From NCBI GenBank assembly GCA_005881575.1, contig VBCA01000024.1:1-64000 (forward strand): a DNA stretch of 64,000 bases, read 5' to 3'. How positions within the stretch are numbered: position 1 is the first letter of the stretch; each line of letters begins with the position of its first letter. Positions 37,662-45,904 of the stretch are shown in pieces. The position numbers and the translations under genes are program-made. The stretch comes from Betaproteobacteria bacterium (GTDB taxonomy: Bacteria > Pseudomonadota > Gammaproteobacteria > Burkholderiales > SG8-39). The notes under the pieces are model-generated. The model saw only the letters and a list, made by a program, of their open reading frames with translations. It had not been told where the DNA came from and did not search any database.

Positions 37662-39137
37662 TTACAGCGCTTCGGCGGCGTGGTCGGCGAGGCGCGAGCG
37701 CTCGCCGCGCTGCAGCGTCACGTGCCCGGAATGCGACCAGCCTTTCATGCGGTCCACGACATAGGTCAGGCCGGAGCTGCCCTCGGTGAGGTAAGGGGTA
37801 TCGATCTGCGCGATGTTGCCCAGGCACACCACTTTGGTGCCGGGGCCGGCGCGGGTGATGAGGGTCTTCATCTGCTTGGGCGTCAGGTTCTGCGCCTCGT
37901 CGATGATGAGATACTTGTTGATGAAGGTGCGGCCGCGCATGAAATTGAGCGACTTGATCTTGATCCTGGAGCGGATCAGGTCGCGCGTGGCGGCGCGGCC
38001 CCATTCGCCCGCGTCCTCGTCGGTCTTGTTGAGAACATCGAGATTGTCCTCGAGCGCCCCCATCCAGGGCGCCATTTTTTCCTCCTCTGTGCCCGGCAGG
38101 AAGCCGATGTCCTCGCCGACCGGCACGGTGACCCGGGTCATGATGATCTCGGAGTAGTGCTTGGTCTCGAGGGTCTGCATCAGGCCCGCGGCGAGCGTGA
38201 GGAGAGTCTTGCCCGTTCCCGCCTGGCCGAGCAGCGTGACGAAGTCGATTTCTGGGTTCATGAGCAGGTTGAGCGCGAAGTTCTGCTCGCGGTTGCGCGC
38301 CGTGATGCCCCAGACGTTGTTCTTGCCGTGGGTGTAGTCGCGCGCGGTCTCGAGCACCGCGGTCCCGTCCGAGACTTCCTTGACCGTGGCGAGCAGCGGG
38401 CGCTCGCCGTCCTGATACACGAACTCGTTCAGCAGCAGGTTCTGGCAGAGCGGACCGTGTACACGGTAGTACGTGCGTCCCTCGCGTTTCCACGACTCGA
38501 TGTCCCCGCCGTGGTTGTCCCAGAAATCCGCCGGCAGCTCGCGAACGCCGGTGTAGAGCAGGTCGGCATCCTCGAGCACCTTGTCGGTGTAGTAGTCCTC
38601 GACGGTCAAGCCCAGCGCCCGAGCCTTGATGCGCATGTTGATGTCTTTCGACACCAGGGTCACGCGGCGGCCGGGGTCGCGCTTCTGCAGGTAGATCACG
38701 ACGCCGATGATGTGGTTGTCGGTCTTGCCGATCGGCAGATTGGCGGGAATGTGCCCGTTGATCGCCTCGGTCTGCAGGTAGAGGCGCCCCGTCGCGTTGT
38801 CGGCCCCGTGGCGCGCGAGCGGAATCCCCTCCGCTATGGGTGTCTTGGCGTGGCTCACGATATCGTCGAGAAACCGGCTCGCCTGGCGCGCGTTGCGGGC
38901 GATTTCGGAGATGCCGCTCTTGTTGTTGTCGAGCTCCTCGAGCGTCATGATCGGCAGGAACACGTCGTGTTCCTCGAAACGGAACAGGCTCGTCGGGTCG
39001 TGCATCAACACGTTGGTGTCGAGAACGAAGAGCTTCGTGGCGGACGTCGGGGATTCTGCACGAGGGCGGTGGGAACGCACGGATTTGCGCGAAGCTTCGG
39101 CTGCGGAACCGGGCTGCCGCTCAGACGGTTTCAACAA
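37662..39137 (-). CDS. phoH: PhoH-family PIN-ATPase protein
   Basis: About 491 residues with two domains. An N-terminal PIN nuclease domain (KLFVLDTNVLMHDP, with further acidic residues in TLVSKDINMRIKA) is joined to a PhoH ATPase with Walker A GQAGTGKTLLTLAAG and Walker B KYLIIDEAQNLTP. PIN-PhoH proteins are RNA helicase/RNase-like enzymes. Start: TTG at 39137 lies nine bases after a near-perfect AGGAGGTG within the end of the PrxQ gene and is preferred. The ATG at 39158 is an alternative that adds seven residues. Confidence 0.87.
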   Translation of the reverse strand: MLKPSERQPGSAAEASRKSVRSHRPRAESPTSATKLFVLDTNVLMHDPTSLFRFEEHDVFLPIMTLEELDNNKSGISEIARNARQASRFLDDIVSHAKTPIAEGIPLARHGADNATGRLYLQTEAINGHIPANLPIGKTDNHIIGVVIYLQKRDPGRRVTLVSKDINMRIKARALGLTVEDYYTDKVLEDADLLYTGVRELPADFWDNHGGDIESWKREGRTYYRVHGPLCQNLLLNEFVYQDGERPLLATVKEVSDGTAVLETARDYTHGKNNVWGITARNREQNFALNLLMNPEIDFVTLLGQAGTGKTLLTLAAGLMQTLETKHYSEIIMTRVTVPVGEDIGFLPGTEEEKMAPWMGALEDNLDVLNKTDEDAGEWGRAATRDLIRSRIKIKSLNFMRGRTFINKYLIIDEAQNLTPKQMKTLITRAGPGTKVVCLGNIAQIDTPYLTEGSSGLTYVVDRMKGWSHSGHVTLQRGERSRLADHAAEAL

Positions 39138-39576
39138 AATCGAGCACCTCCTGGGCATGGCCTGGAACCTTGACCCCGCGCCATTCGCGCCGGAGAACGC
39201 GGTCGCGGTCGAGCACGAAGGTGCTGCGTTCGATGCCGCGTACCTTTTTCCCGTACAGGTTCTTCATCTTCATCACGCCGAACTGCTTGCAGATCTTTTC
39301 GTCTTCGTCCGACAGCAACTCGAAAGGAAAGCTCATCTTGGCCTTGAAATTCTCGTGCGACTTCAGGCTGTCTCGGGAGACGCCGGCCACGGAGCAACCC
39401 GCCTTCTGGAACCGGGGGTACAGATCGCGAAATTGCGCGCCTTCCGTGGTGCAGCCCGGCGTGTTGTCCTTCGGGTAGAAATAGAGGACGAGCAGCTTGG
39501 ATTTGACCGCCGAGAGCCGGAACTCCTTGCCGCCGGTGGCGGGCAGGACGAAGTCGCTTACCGCTTTGTTGGCCAT
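39121..39576 (-). CDS. bcp: Thioredoxin-dependent peroxiredoxin, PrxQ/BCP type (second copy)
   Basis: A 151-residue peroxiredoxin with peroxidatic cysteine C42 in PKDNTPGCTTEG. The resolving cysteine normally five residues later is a glycine, as in the other PrxQ of this window. The C-terminus PGHAQEVLDFVETV is typical. The coding end doubles as the ribosome-binding region of phoH. It is more Bcp-like than the copy at 13273. Confidence 0.9.
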   Translation of the reverse strand: MANKAVSDFVLPATGGKEFRLSAVKSKLLVLYFYPKDNTPGCTTEGAQFRDLYPRFQKAGCSVAGVSRDSLKSHENFKAKMSFPFELLSDEDEKICKQFGVMKMKNLYGKKVRGIERSTFVLDRDRVLRREWRGVKVPGHAQEVLDFVETV

Positions 39577-39654
39577 CCAGAGTCCGCACCTCTATGGGCG
39601 CCATTGTCGCCCGAATTCGGAAGCGAACGCAACCCGACTGCGTTCCGCGGCGGC

Positions 39655-40536
39655 TCACGACAAAAATTTTTTGAGCTCCCCCAACAATTCCACGGGCGCT
39701 TCCTCCGGGATGTAGTGGCCGCAATCCAGGGTCCGTCCCTGGACGGTTTCGGCCCGCTCGGCCCAGTCGGCGAGGGGGGAGAAGCAGCGGGCCACCGTTC
39801 CGTGTTTGCCCCAGAGAACGAGCAGGGGCGCGACCACCTTGCGGTCGATGTCGGCCTCGTCGTGCGCGAGGTCGATCGATTCGGCCGCGCGGTAATCCTC
39901 GCAGCTCGCGTGAATCGTCGCCGGATCGCGAAAGCATCGCCGGTATTCGGCAAGCGCCTCGGGCGCGAACGCCTTCAAGCCCGCGTGGCGGGTTCCCATG
40001 TGGCTCTCGATGTAGAAATCCGGATTGGCGCCGATGAGGGTCTCCGGAATCGGTTCGGGCCGCAGCAGGAAGAACCAGTGGTAATAGGCCTTGGCGAACT
40101 CGCGGGATACGCTTGCATACATTTTGCGAGTGGGAACGATGTCGAGCACAGCGAGCTTCGTCACCGAAGCAGGGTGGTCGAGAGCCATGCGATGCGCGAC
40201 CCGCCCTCCGCGGTCGTGACCGACGACGAAGAACGTTTCATGACCCAGGGCCCGCATCGCCTCGACCTGGTCCCGGGCCATGGCGCGCTTGGAATAGTTG
40301 GCGTGGTCGGGAAGCCCGTGGGGCTTTTCGCTGTCTCCGTAGCCGCGCAGGTCGGCGGCGACCACCCTGAATCGCTTCGCGAGCTCGGGCGCGACGCGGT
40401 GCCAGATCGCGTGGGTTTGCGGATAGCCGTGCAGCAGCAGGAGCGGCGGTCCCACGCCGCCATGAACGAGATTGATCGCTGCGCCGCTCGTCCTGATGCG
40501 CCTGCGCTTGAAGCCGGGGAAGAGCTCGCCGTTCAA
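39655..40536 (-). CDS. Haloacetate-dehalogenase-type alpha/beta hydrolase at the end of the arn operon
   Basis: A 293-residue alpha/beta hydrolase with the full haloacetate (fluoroacetate) dehalogenase set. Nucleophile D108 is in VVGHDRGGRVAHR, with R109 and R112 holding the carboxylate. D132 is in LDIVPT, and the halide pocket H153-W154 is in YYHWFFLLRP. A pocket Tyr lies in CEDYRAA and the catalytic His, H274, in CGHYIPEEAP. Known enzymes hydrolyse the carbon-halogen bond of small haloacids; related proteins act on other esters. The TTG start overlaps the arnD stop (TTGA) and follows AAGGAA, so it is co-translated with lipid A modification genes. Why is unknown. Confidence 0.85.
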   Translation of the reverse strand: MNGELFPGFKRRRIRTSGAAINLVHGGVGPPLLLLHGYPQTHAIWHRVAPELAKRFRVVAADLRGYGDSEKPHGLPDHANYSKRAMARDQVEAMRALGHETFFVVGHDRGGRVAHRMALDHPASVTKLAVLDIVPTRKMYASVSREFAKAYYHWFFLLRPEPIPETLIGANPDFYIESHMGTRHAGLKAFAPEALAEYRRCFRDPATIHASCEDYRAAESIDLAHDEADIDRKVVAPLLVLWGKHGTVARCFSPLADWAERAETVQGRTLDCGHYIPEEAPVELLGELKKFLS

Positions 40537-41441
40537 GAAAGGAATTCCTTGCCCTGCAGCGCGAGCAGTCCCGAACGCCCCGCGACGCTGCCGAACGCGA
40601 TCTCGTTGCGCGGCAGGCTTCTCAAGTCGAGCGATTCGGCAAGGGTGCGCATCGACACCAGGTCGTAGCCCTGGCTCTTCCACCCCGCGAGCATCGCCTC
40701 GAACGCCGGCGCGAGCTTTCCGCCTTCGAGCTCGGCGTGGAGCGTGTAGACGTGTCCCGCGGCGGGGCGCTCCCGGGTGAGACCGAGCACGTGCTCTGCG
40801 ACGTTCTTCGCGGTGAGCCCGTCGGTTCCGATCAGCTCGTCCAGCGTCGGGAGCGTGGTCGGGAGCTGCGGGCACGCGACGATCTCGGCGCGCCATACGG
40901 GGATGAAAGGGCATCTCCCGCGCGTGTCCGAGCAGTAATCGAAGCCGAGGCGCTGGGCGAGGCGCAGCGCGTGCAGATTCGTCTGCCAGCCGGCGGCGCC
41001 GTGCGCGCGCGCGGGCTCCCCGAAGATCTGCTCGAAGCGCTTGCGCGAGAGGAGCATCTGGCGCTCGGTCCACCGCGCGTCGGCTCCGGGCGCGCCGTCC
41101 TGCCATTTCACGTGATCCCAGGCGTGAATTCCGACTTCAAAATGCGCATCGCGCACCCTGCGCATCACGTCGGCGCAGCGTCGGCCGATGTCGGGACCGG
41201 GCAGGAGCGTCCCGTAGAACAGTGTCGCGAATCCGTAATGCGACAGCACCGAGGTGCGCGATACCTTTCCGATGAAGCCGCGGCGGAAAGCGCGCTTGAT
41301 CGCGCGGCCCGTGTGATCCGGACCGAGACTGAAGAGGAAAGTGGCGCCGGCGCCGTGCTTTTTCAGCAGCTCGACCAGCCGCGGGACCCCTCGCCGCGTG
41401 CCGCGGTAGGTATCGACGTCGACTTTCAGCGCCAGTTTCAT
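40533..41441 (-). CDS. arnD: 4-deoxy-4-formamido-L-arabinose-phosphoundecaprenol deformylase
   Basis: A 302-residue NodB-type polysaccharide deacetylase that removes the formyl group from the undecaprenyl-linked sugar, so that free Ara4N can be placed on lipid A. The metal-site aspartates are in LALKVDVDTYRG and the histidines in GIHAWDHVKWQD. The ArnD-like segments RAHGAAGWQTN and YCSDTRGRCPF are present. ATG at 41441 overlaps the upstream stop (ATGA), and the C-terminus overlaps the dehalogenase-like gene. Confidence 0.92.
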   Translation of the reverse strand: MKLALKVDVDTYRGTRRGVPRLVELLKKHGAGATFLFSLGPDHTGRAIKRAFRRGFIGKVSRTSVLSHYGFATLFYGTLLPGPDIGRRCADVMRRVRDAHFEVGIHAWDHVKWQDGAPGADARWTERQMLLSRKRFEQIFGEPARAHGAAGWQTNLHALRLAQRLGFDYCSDTRGRCPFIPVWRAEIVACPQLPTTLPTLDELIGTDGLTAKNVAEHVLGLTRERPAAGHVYTLHAELEGGKLAPAFEAMLAGWKSQGYDLVSMRTLAESLDLRSLPRNEIAFGSVAGRSGLLALQGKEFLS

Positions 41442-42481
41442 TCGACCAGCCGCCGCGCCTCGGCGACCTGCGTGCGGTAGGCGTCGAAGATGTGCTTCAG
41501 GGCCTGGGCCATGTTGGTGCGCGGCTTCCAGCCCAGCTCCTTCACCGTGTTCGCGATCTTGGGGACCCGGTTCTGCACGTCCTGGTACCCCTTGCCGTAG
41601 TACTCTCCCGCGGTCGTATTCACCAGCTTCACTTTCTTCGCGTTCGCGCGGTACTCGTCGTATTGCAGCGCGAGCTTCACCATCATCTGCGCGAGCTCGC
41701 GCACCGAGTAGTTGTTCTTCGGGTTGCCGACGTTGTAGATCTTGCCCGAGGCGACCCCCTTCGGGTTCTCGATGATCGTCATCAGCGCGTCGATTCCGTC
41801 CTCGATGAAGGTAAACGCGCGCTTCTGCCTGCCGCCGTCGACCAGCTTGATCGGCTCTCCGCGAACGATGTGGCCGAAGAACTGGGTGATCACCCGCGAG
41901 CTCCCTTCTTTGGAGGCGTTGACATTGTCCAGTCCCGAGCCGATCCAGTTGAACGGCCGGAACAAGGTGTAGTCGAGCCCTTCCTTCTCGCCGTAGGCGT
42001 GGATGACGCGGTCCATCAGCTGCTTCGCGCAGGCGTAGATCCAGCGCGGCTTGCCGATCGGCCCGTACACGAGCGGGGAGACCTCCGGGTCGAACTCGCG
42101 GTCCGGGCACATGCCGTAGACCTCGGAGGTCGAGGGAAAGACCAGGCGCTTGCCGTGCCTGACGCATCCCCGCACGATCGGCAGGTTCGCCTCGAAGTCG
42201 AGCTCGAACACCTTGAGCGGTTCCTTGACGTAGATCGCGGGCGTCGCGATCGCGACCAAGGGCAGCACCGTGTCGCATTTGCGCACGTGGTACTCGATCC
42301 ATTCGCGGTTGATGGTGATGTCGCCTTCGAAAAAGCGGAAGCGCTTTTCGCCGAGCAGCTCGGTGATGCGGTCGGTCTGCATGTCCATGCCGAAGACCTC
42401 CCAGTCGGTCTTGGCGAGGATGCGCTTGGACAGATGGTGACCGATGAAGCCGTTCACGCCGAGGACGAGGATTCTTTTCAC
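41438..42481 (-). CDS. arnA: UDP-glucuronate decarboxylase (ArnA C-terminal half as a separate gene)
   Basis: A 347-residue NAD-dependent short-chain epimerase/dehydratase protein that oxidatively decarboxylates UDP-glucuronate to UDP-Ara4O. The Rossmann motif is VLGVNGFIGHHLSKRIL. Catalytic residues are the Ser-Glu pair in FPSTSEVYG and the Tyr-x3-Lys in YACAKQ. Active-site features specific to ArnA, such as RPFNWIGSGLDN, are present. In E. coli this is fused to the formyltransferase; here it is a separate gene nine bases downstream of it. Confidence 0.92.
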   Translation of the reverse strand: MKRILVLGVNGFIGHHLSKRILAKTDWEVFGMDMQTDRITELLGEKRFRFFEGDITINREWIEYHVRKCDTVLPLVAIATPAIYVKEPLKVFELDFEANLPIVRGCVRHGKRLVFPSTSEVYGMCPDREFDPEVSPLVYGPIGKPRWIYACAKQLMDRVIHAYGEKEGLDYTLFRPFNWIGSGLDNVNASKEGSSRVITQFFGHIVRGEPIKLVDGGRQKRAFTFIEDGIDALMTIIENPKGVASGKIYNVGNPKNNYSVRELAQMMVKLALQYDEYRANAKKVKLVNTTAGEYYGKGYQDVQNRVPKIANTVKELGWKPRTNMAQALKHIFDAYRTQVAEARRLVE

Positions 42482-42490
42482 CGTGGCTCC

Positions 42491-43414
42491 CTAGTGCAGC
42501 GGGATCCTGCGATCACCGATGCGATTGGCGAATTCTTGCGCGGCGAGCGGCCGGCCGTCCAGTTCCAGTTCGAGGAGCTCGAGGACCTCTCCGTCGGCGC
42601 ATGCGGCGAAGCAGCGGCCGCCTTCCGCGTAGAGGAACGCGCGAGCCCCTGCGCCGCTCTTCTGCGCCCGCCGCCGCGTCCGCAGCACCTTGAGGCTCGT
42701 CCCTTCCACTTCGGTGAACGCGCCGGGGTAGGGCGGAGCGACCGCGCGAACCAGATCGTGCACCCGCTTCGCGGGCGCGCTCCAGTCGATGCGCCCGTCT
42801 TCGGGCCGGCGGCCGCCGAAATAGCCGCCCCGGGAAAGATCCTGCGCGCGAAGGACCGCGCTGCCGTCGACCAGTTTCGGCAGGCTGCGCCTGAGCACGC
42901 CCTCGGCCGCTCCCGTGACTTTTGCGAACACTTCCACGGCCAGCTCGTCGGGCAGGATGGCGACGGCTTCCTGGTCGACGATGCGTCCAGCGTCGGGCTT
43001 CTCCACCATCTCGTGCAGCGTCGCGCCGGTCTCGGTCTCGCCGTGGATGATCGCCCAGTTGACCGGCACCCGCCCGCGGTACTTCGGAAGGAGAGATCCG
43101 TGCATGTTGAATGCGCCCTTCCCGGGAATCGCCAGCAGCCGCGCGCCGAGCATCAGGCGGTAGTAGAACGAAAAAAGAAAATCCGGCCGCAGCTCGCGGA
43201 TTCTCTCGACGATTTCCGGCTTGTTGGGGTCGTCGGGTGTGATGGTGTCGATCGCCCGAGCGCGCGCGAGCTCCGCGACGCTCGCGAACCAGATTCTCTC
43301 ATCGGGCCTGTCGCGATGGGTCACCACGAGAGGCACTTCGATCCGCTCATCGAGGAGGACTCTGAGGCAGCGGCAGCCGACGTCGTGATAGGCGAAGACG
43401 ACCGCGCTCGCCAC
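42491..43414 (-). CDS. arnA: UDP-Ara4N formyltransferase (ArnA N-terminal half as a separate gene)
   Basis: A 307-residue formyltransferase using 10-formyltetrahydrofolate. Catalytic N103, H105 and D141 lie in FNMHGSLLPKYRGRVPVNW and EKPDAGRIVD, each one position from the E. coli ArnA numbering. It N-formylates UDP-Ara4N, allowing ArnC to use it. The C-terminal subdomain (GRIDWSAPAKRVHDLVRA) is present. The split from the decarboxylase is also known from some Burkholderia arn clusters. Confidence 0.92.
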   Translation of the reverse strand: MASAVVFAYHDVGCRCLRVLLDERIEVPLVVTHRDRPDERIWFASVAELARARAIDTITPDDPNKPEIVERIRELRPDFLFSFYYRLMLGARLLAIPGKGAFNMHGSLLPKYRGRVPVNWAIIHGETETGATLHEMVEKPDAGRIVDQEAVAILPDELAVEVFAKVTGAAEGVLRRSLPKLVDGSAVLRAQDLSRGGYFGGRRPEDGRIDWSAPAKRVHDLVRAVAPPYPGAFTEVEGTSLKVLRTRRRAQKSGAGARAFLYAEGGRCFAACADGEVLELLELELDGRPLAAQEFANRIGDRRIPLH

Positions 43415-43426
43415 TCTTTGAGCCGG

Positions 43427-44401
43427 CTACGATATTTGCCGCTGTTTCGGAATCGCCGAAACGGCGTCGTTGCGTTCCAGAACGGCCTGCACGATGTAAC
43501 GCGGCCGCTGCCGCACCTGCTCGTAGATGCGGCCCACGTATTCGCCCAGGAGGCCGATGCCGAACAGGGTGATGCCGATCAGGAAGAACGCGACGCCGAA
43601 AAGCGTGAACGCGCCTTCCGCCTCGGGCCCGACCATCACGCGGCGGATGGCGAGGAAAATCACCAACGCCAAGGACAGCAGGGCGATCGCGATTCCCGAA
43701 AGCGAGAACAGCTGCAGGGGCATCAGGGAGAACGCGGTGACGAGATCGAAGTTGAGCCGGACGAGGCTGTAAAGCGAATACTTCGACTCGCCGGCCGCGC
43801 GCTCCTCGTGCGCCACCTCGATTTCGGTCGGGCGCTGCGCGAAGGTATAGGCCAACGCGGGGATGAAGGTGTTGATTTCGCGGCAGCTGTTGATTGCGGC
43901 GACGATGTCGCGGCTGTAGGCGCGCAGCATGCACCCCTGGTCGGTCATGCGGATGCGGGTGATGCGCTCGCGGACGGCGTTCATCAGCCGCGACGCGTTG
44001 CGCCGGAAAGCCGTGTCGTGCCGCTCGAGGCGTACGGAGCCGACGTAATCGTAACCCTCGTCCATCTTGGCGAGGAGCTTCGCGATTTCCTCCGGGGGGT
44101 TCTGCAGGTCCGCGTCGAGGGTGACCACGCGCTCGCCGCGGCTCGCCTCGAACCCGGCGATGATGGCGAGGTGCTGGCCGAAGTTTCCGTTGAACAGGAT
44201 CACGCGGGTCACATCGGGGCGAATCTCGAACTGCCCGCGCAGCAGCGCCGCGGACCGGTCGGCGCTGCCGTCGTTGACGAAAATGACCTCGTAGCTCGCC
44301 CCGAGGGCGTCCAGCGCCGGATACAGCCGCGCGAACAGGGCGGGCAGGACCGCTTCCTCGTTGTAGACGGGTATGACGACCGAGACCTTGGGCGCGGCCA
44401 T
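43427..44401 (-). CDS. arnC: Undecaprenyl-phosphate Ara4N formamide transferase
   Basis: A 324-residue GT2 glycosyltransferase that moves the formylated arabinose from UDP to undecaprenyl phosphate. The N-terminal catalytic domain has SVVIPVYNEEAVLPALF, VNDGSADRS and the DXD-like TLDADLQNPPEEI. Two C-terminal membrane helices follow (SLSGIAIALLSLALVIFLA and LFGVAFFLIGITLFGIGLL). It begins one base after arnB ends. Confidence 0.92.
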   Translation of the reverse strand: MAAPKVSVVIPVYNEEAVLPALFARLYPALDALGASYEVIFVNDGSADRSAALLRGQFEIRPDVTRVILFNGNFGQHLAIIAGFEASRGERVVTLDADLQNPPEEIAKLLAKMDEGYDYVGSVRLERHDTAFRRNASRLMNAVRERITRIRMTDQGCMLRAYSRDIVAAINSCREINTFIPALAYTFAQRPTEIEVAHEERAAGESKYSLYSLVRLNFDLVTAFSLMPLQLFSLSGIAIALLSLALVIFLAIRRVMVGPEAEGAFTLFGVAFFLIGITLFGIGLLGEYVGRIYEQVRQRPRYIVQAVLERNDAVSAIPKQRQIS

Positions 44402-44402
44402 G

Positions 44403-45533
44403 TCAGGCGGCCTTGCGCCGCATCACGCGCTTCAGGCTTTCGCACACGCGCTCGACGTCCGTCTCGCGCATCTCGGGAAAGAGCGGCAGGGTGACCGTCT
44501 CGCGCGCGATGCGCTCCGAGACCGGGAACATGCCCTCGCGGAATCCCTTGTTGCGGAAGAGCGTGGTGAGGTGGATCGCCTCGTAGGAGACCCCGGTGCC
44601 GATGCCTTCCTTGTGCATCGCGTCCATGAAGGCCTTGCGGGTCGAGCGCAGCGCCTGCAGCGGCAGCAGCACCGTGAACATGTTCCAGCTGTGTCCGGGG
44701 TTGGCGCGCGGGGGGAGGCGCTCGGGCGCGAGCAGGTCGTCGCCCGCGAGGCACTCGAAGTAGCGCTGCGCGAGCCGCGCGCGCACGCGACACCAGTCCT
44801 CCAGGTGCGCGAGCTGCTCAAGGCCCAGCCGCGCCGACACGTCGGAGAAGTTGTACTTGACCCCGGCGCGCTCCACGTCGCGCGTGCCGTCGGGCAGGCG
44901 CTTGATGCCGTGGAAGCGCAGCTCGTCCACGATCGCCGCCTCGCGCTCGTCGTTGAGCGCCAGGGCTCCGCCCTCGATGGTGGTCATGTTCTTGTTGGGA
45001 TGGAAGCTGAACGCGACGATGTCGCCCGTCGCCCCCACCGGGCCGCGCGGGGTGCGCGATCCGATCGCGAGGGCGGCGTCCTCGAGGACGCGCAGCTTGT
45101 GGCGCCTGGCGAAAGCGTCGAGGGCATCGGGATCGAGCGGCGCGTTGTAATGCGTCGGAAACAGCAGGCGTGTCTTCGGCGTGACCGCGGCCTCCGCCTG
45201 CGCGAGGTCGATGTTGCGCGAGGCTAGGCTCACGTCGACGAATACGGCGGTCGCGCCGGCGCGCTCGACCACGTTGCCGGTCACGAAGAAGCTCTGCGCG
45301 GGGATGATCACCTCGTCGCCCGGCCCGATGCCGAGCAGCTCGAGGGCCACCTGCATCGCGGCCGTCGCGGAAGTGAGGGCGCGGACCGGCCGCCCGCCGA
45401 AGCGCTCCGACAGCGCCTTTTCGAACGCCGCGACGCGGGGCCCGGTGACGATCCAGCGGCTGCGCAGCGTGTCTGCGACGGCGGCGATCATGGCCTCGTC
45501 GATGGTCGGCCGTGCGAAGGGAAGAAAGTTCAC
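44403..45533 (-). CDS. arnB: UDP-Ara4O aminotransferase
   Basis: A 376-residue PLP-dependent sugar aminotransferase of the DegT/DnrJ/EryC1 family. It converts UDP-4-keto-arabinose to UDP-Ara4N with glutamate. The Schiff-base lysine is K181 in AFSFHPNKNMTTIEGG, and SATAAMQVALELLGI binds the cofactor phosphate. The HYNAPLDPDAL segment is typical of ArnB. The ATG overlaps the flippase-like gene stop by one base. Confidence 0.93.
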   Translation of the reverse strand: MNFLPFARPTIDEAMIAAVADTLRSRWIVTGPRVAAFEKALSERFGGRPVRALTSATAAMQVALELLGIGPGDEVIIPAQSFFVTGNVVERAGATAVFVDVSLASRNIDLAQAEAAVTPKTRLLFPTHYNAPLDPDALDAFARRHKLRVLEDAALAIGSRTPRGPVGATGDIVAFSFHPNKNMTTIEGGALALNDEREAAIVDELRFHGIKRLPDGTRDVERAGVKYNFSDVSARLGLEQLAHLEDWCRVRARLAQRYFECLAGDDLLAPERLPPRANPGHSWNMFTVLLPLQALRSTRKAFMDAMHKEGIGTGVSYEAIHLTTLFRNKGFREGMFPVSERIARETVTLPLFPEMRETDVERVCESLKRVMRRKAA

Positions 45534-45904
45534 TAGGAGCGCGCGACGAGAAACACGCCCGTCACGATGAAGGCGATGCCGATCAGTTTCTGCGCCGTGA
45601 GCGATTCGCCGAACAGATACCAGGCCGCGACCGCGTTCAGGACGTACCCGATCGAAAGCATCGGATAGGCGATCGAGACCTCGACGCGCGACAGCCCCAG
45701 GATCCAGACGACCAGGCTCACGACATAGCAGGCGACTCCGCCCGCGATGTGCGGCTCGAACGCGAGCCTCATGCCGACGGGCAGGACGTTGTGCGCGCTG
45801 AACTCGAAATGGCCCACGGCATTGGTGCCGGCTTTCAGGAGCAGCTGCGCCGAGGCGTTGAGCAGCACTCCGGTGAGTATCAGGGCGAGGCTTGCCGCGG
45901 TCAC
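45533..45904 (-). CDS. arnE: EamA/SMR-like small flippase subunit (ArnE/ArnF-like)
   Basis: A 123-residue protein with four predicted membrane helices, similar to the ArnE/ArnF subunits that flip undecaprenyl-phosphate-Ara4N across the inner membrane. Conserved pieces are LNASAQLLLKAG, VWILGLSRVEVSIAYPMLSI and LIGIAFIVTGVFLVAR. E. coli has two such genes; only this one is visible here, so it may act as a homodimer or with an unlinked partner. It overlaps arnT by four bases (ATGA). Confidence 0.82.
   Translation of the reverse strand: MTAASLALILTGVLLNASAQLLLKAGTNAVGHFEFSAHNVLPVGMRLAFEPHIAGGVACYVVSLVVWILGLSRVEVSIAYPMLSIGYVLNAVAAWYLFGESLTAQKLIGIAFIVTGVFLVARS

Noticed and set aside
41492-44494. 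A 1000-codon frame opposite the arn genes
   Set aside because: It lies antisense to several well-defined arn genes and has no recognisable domain.
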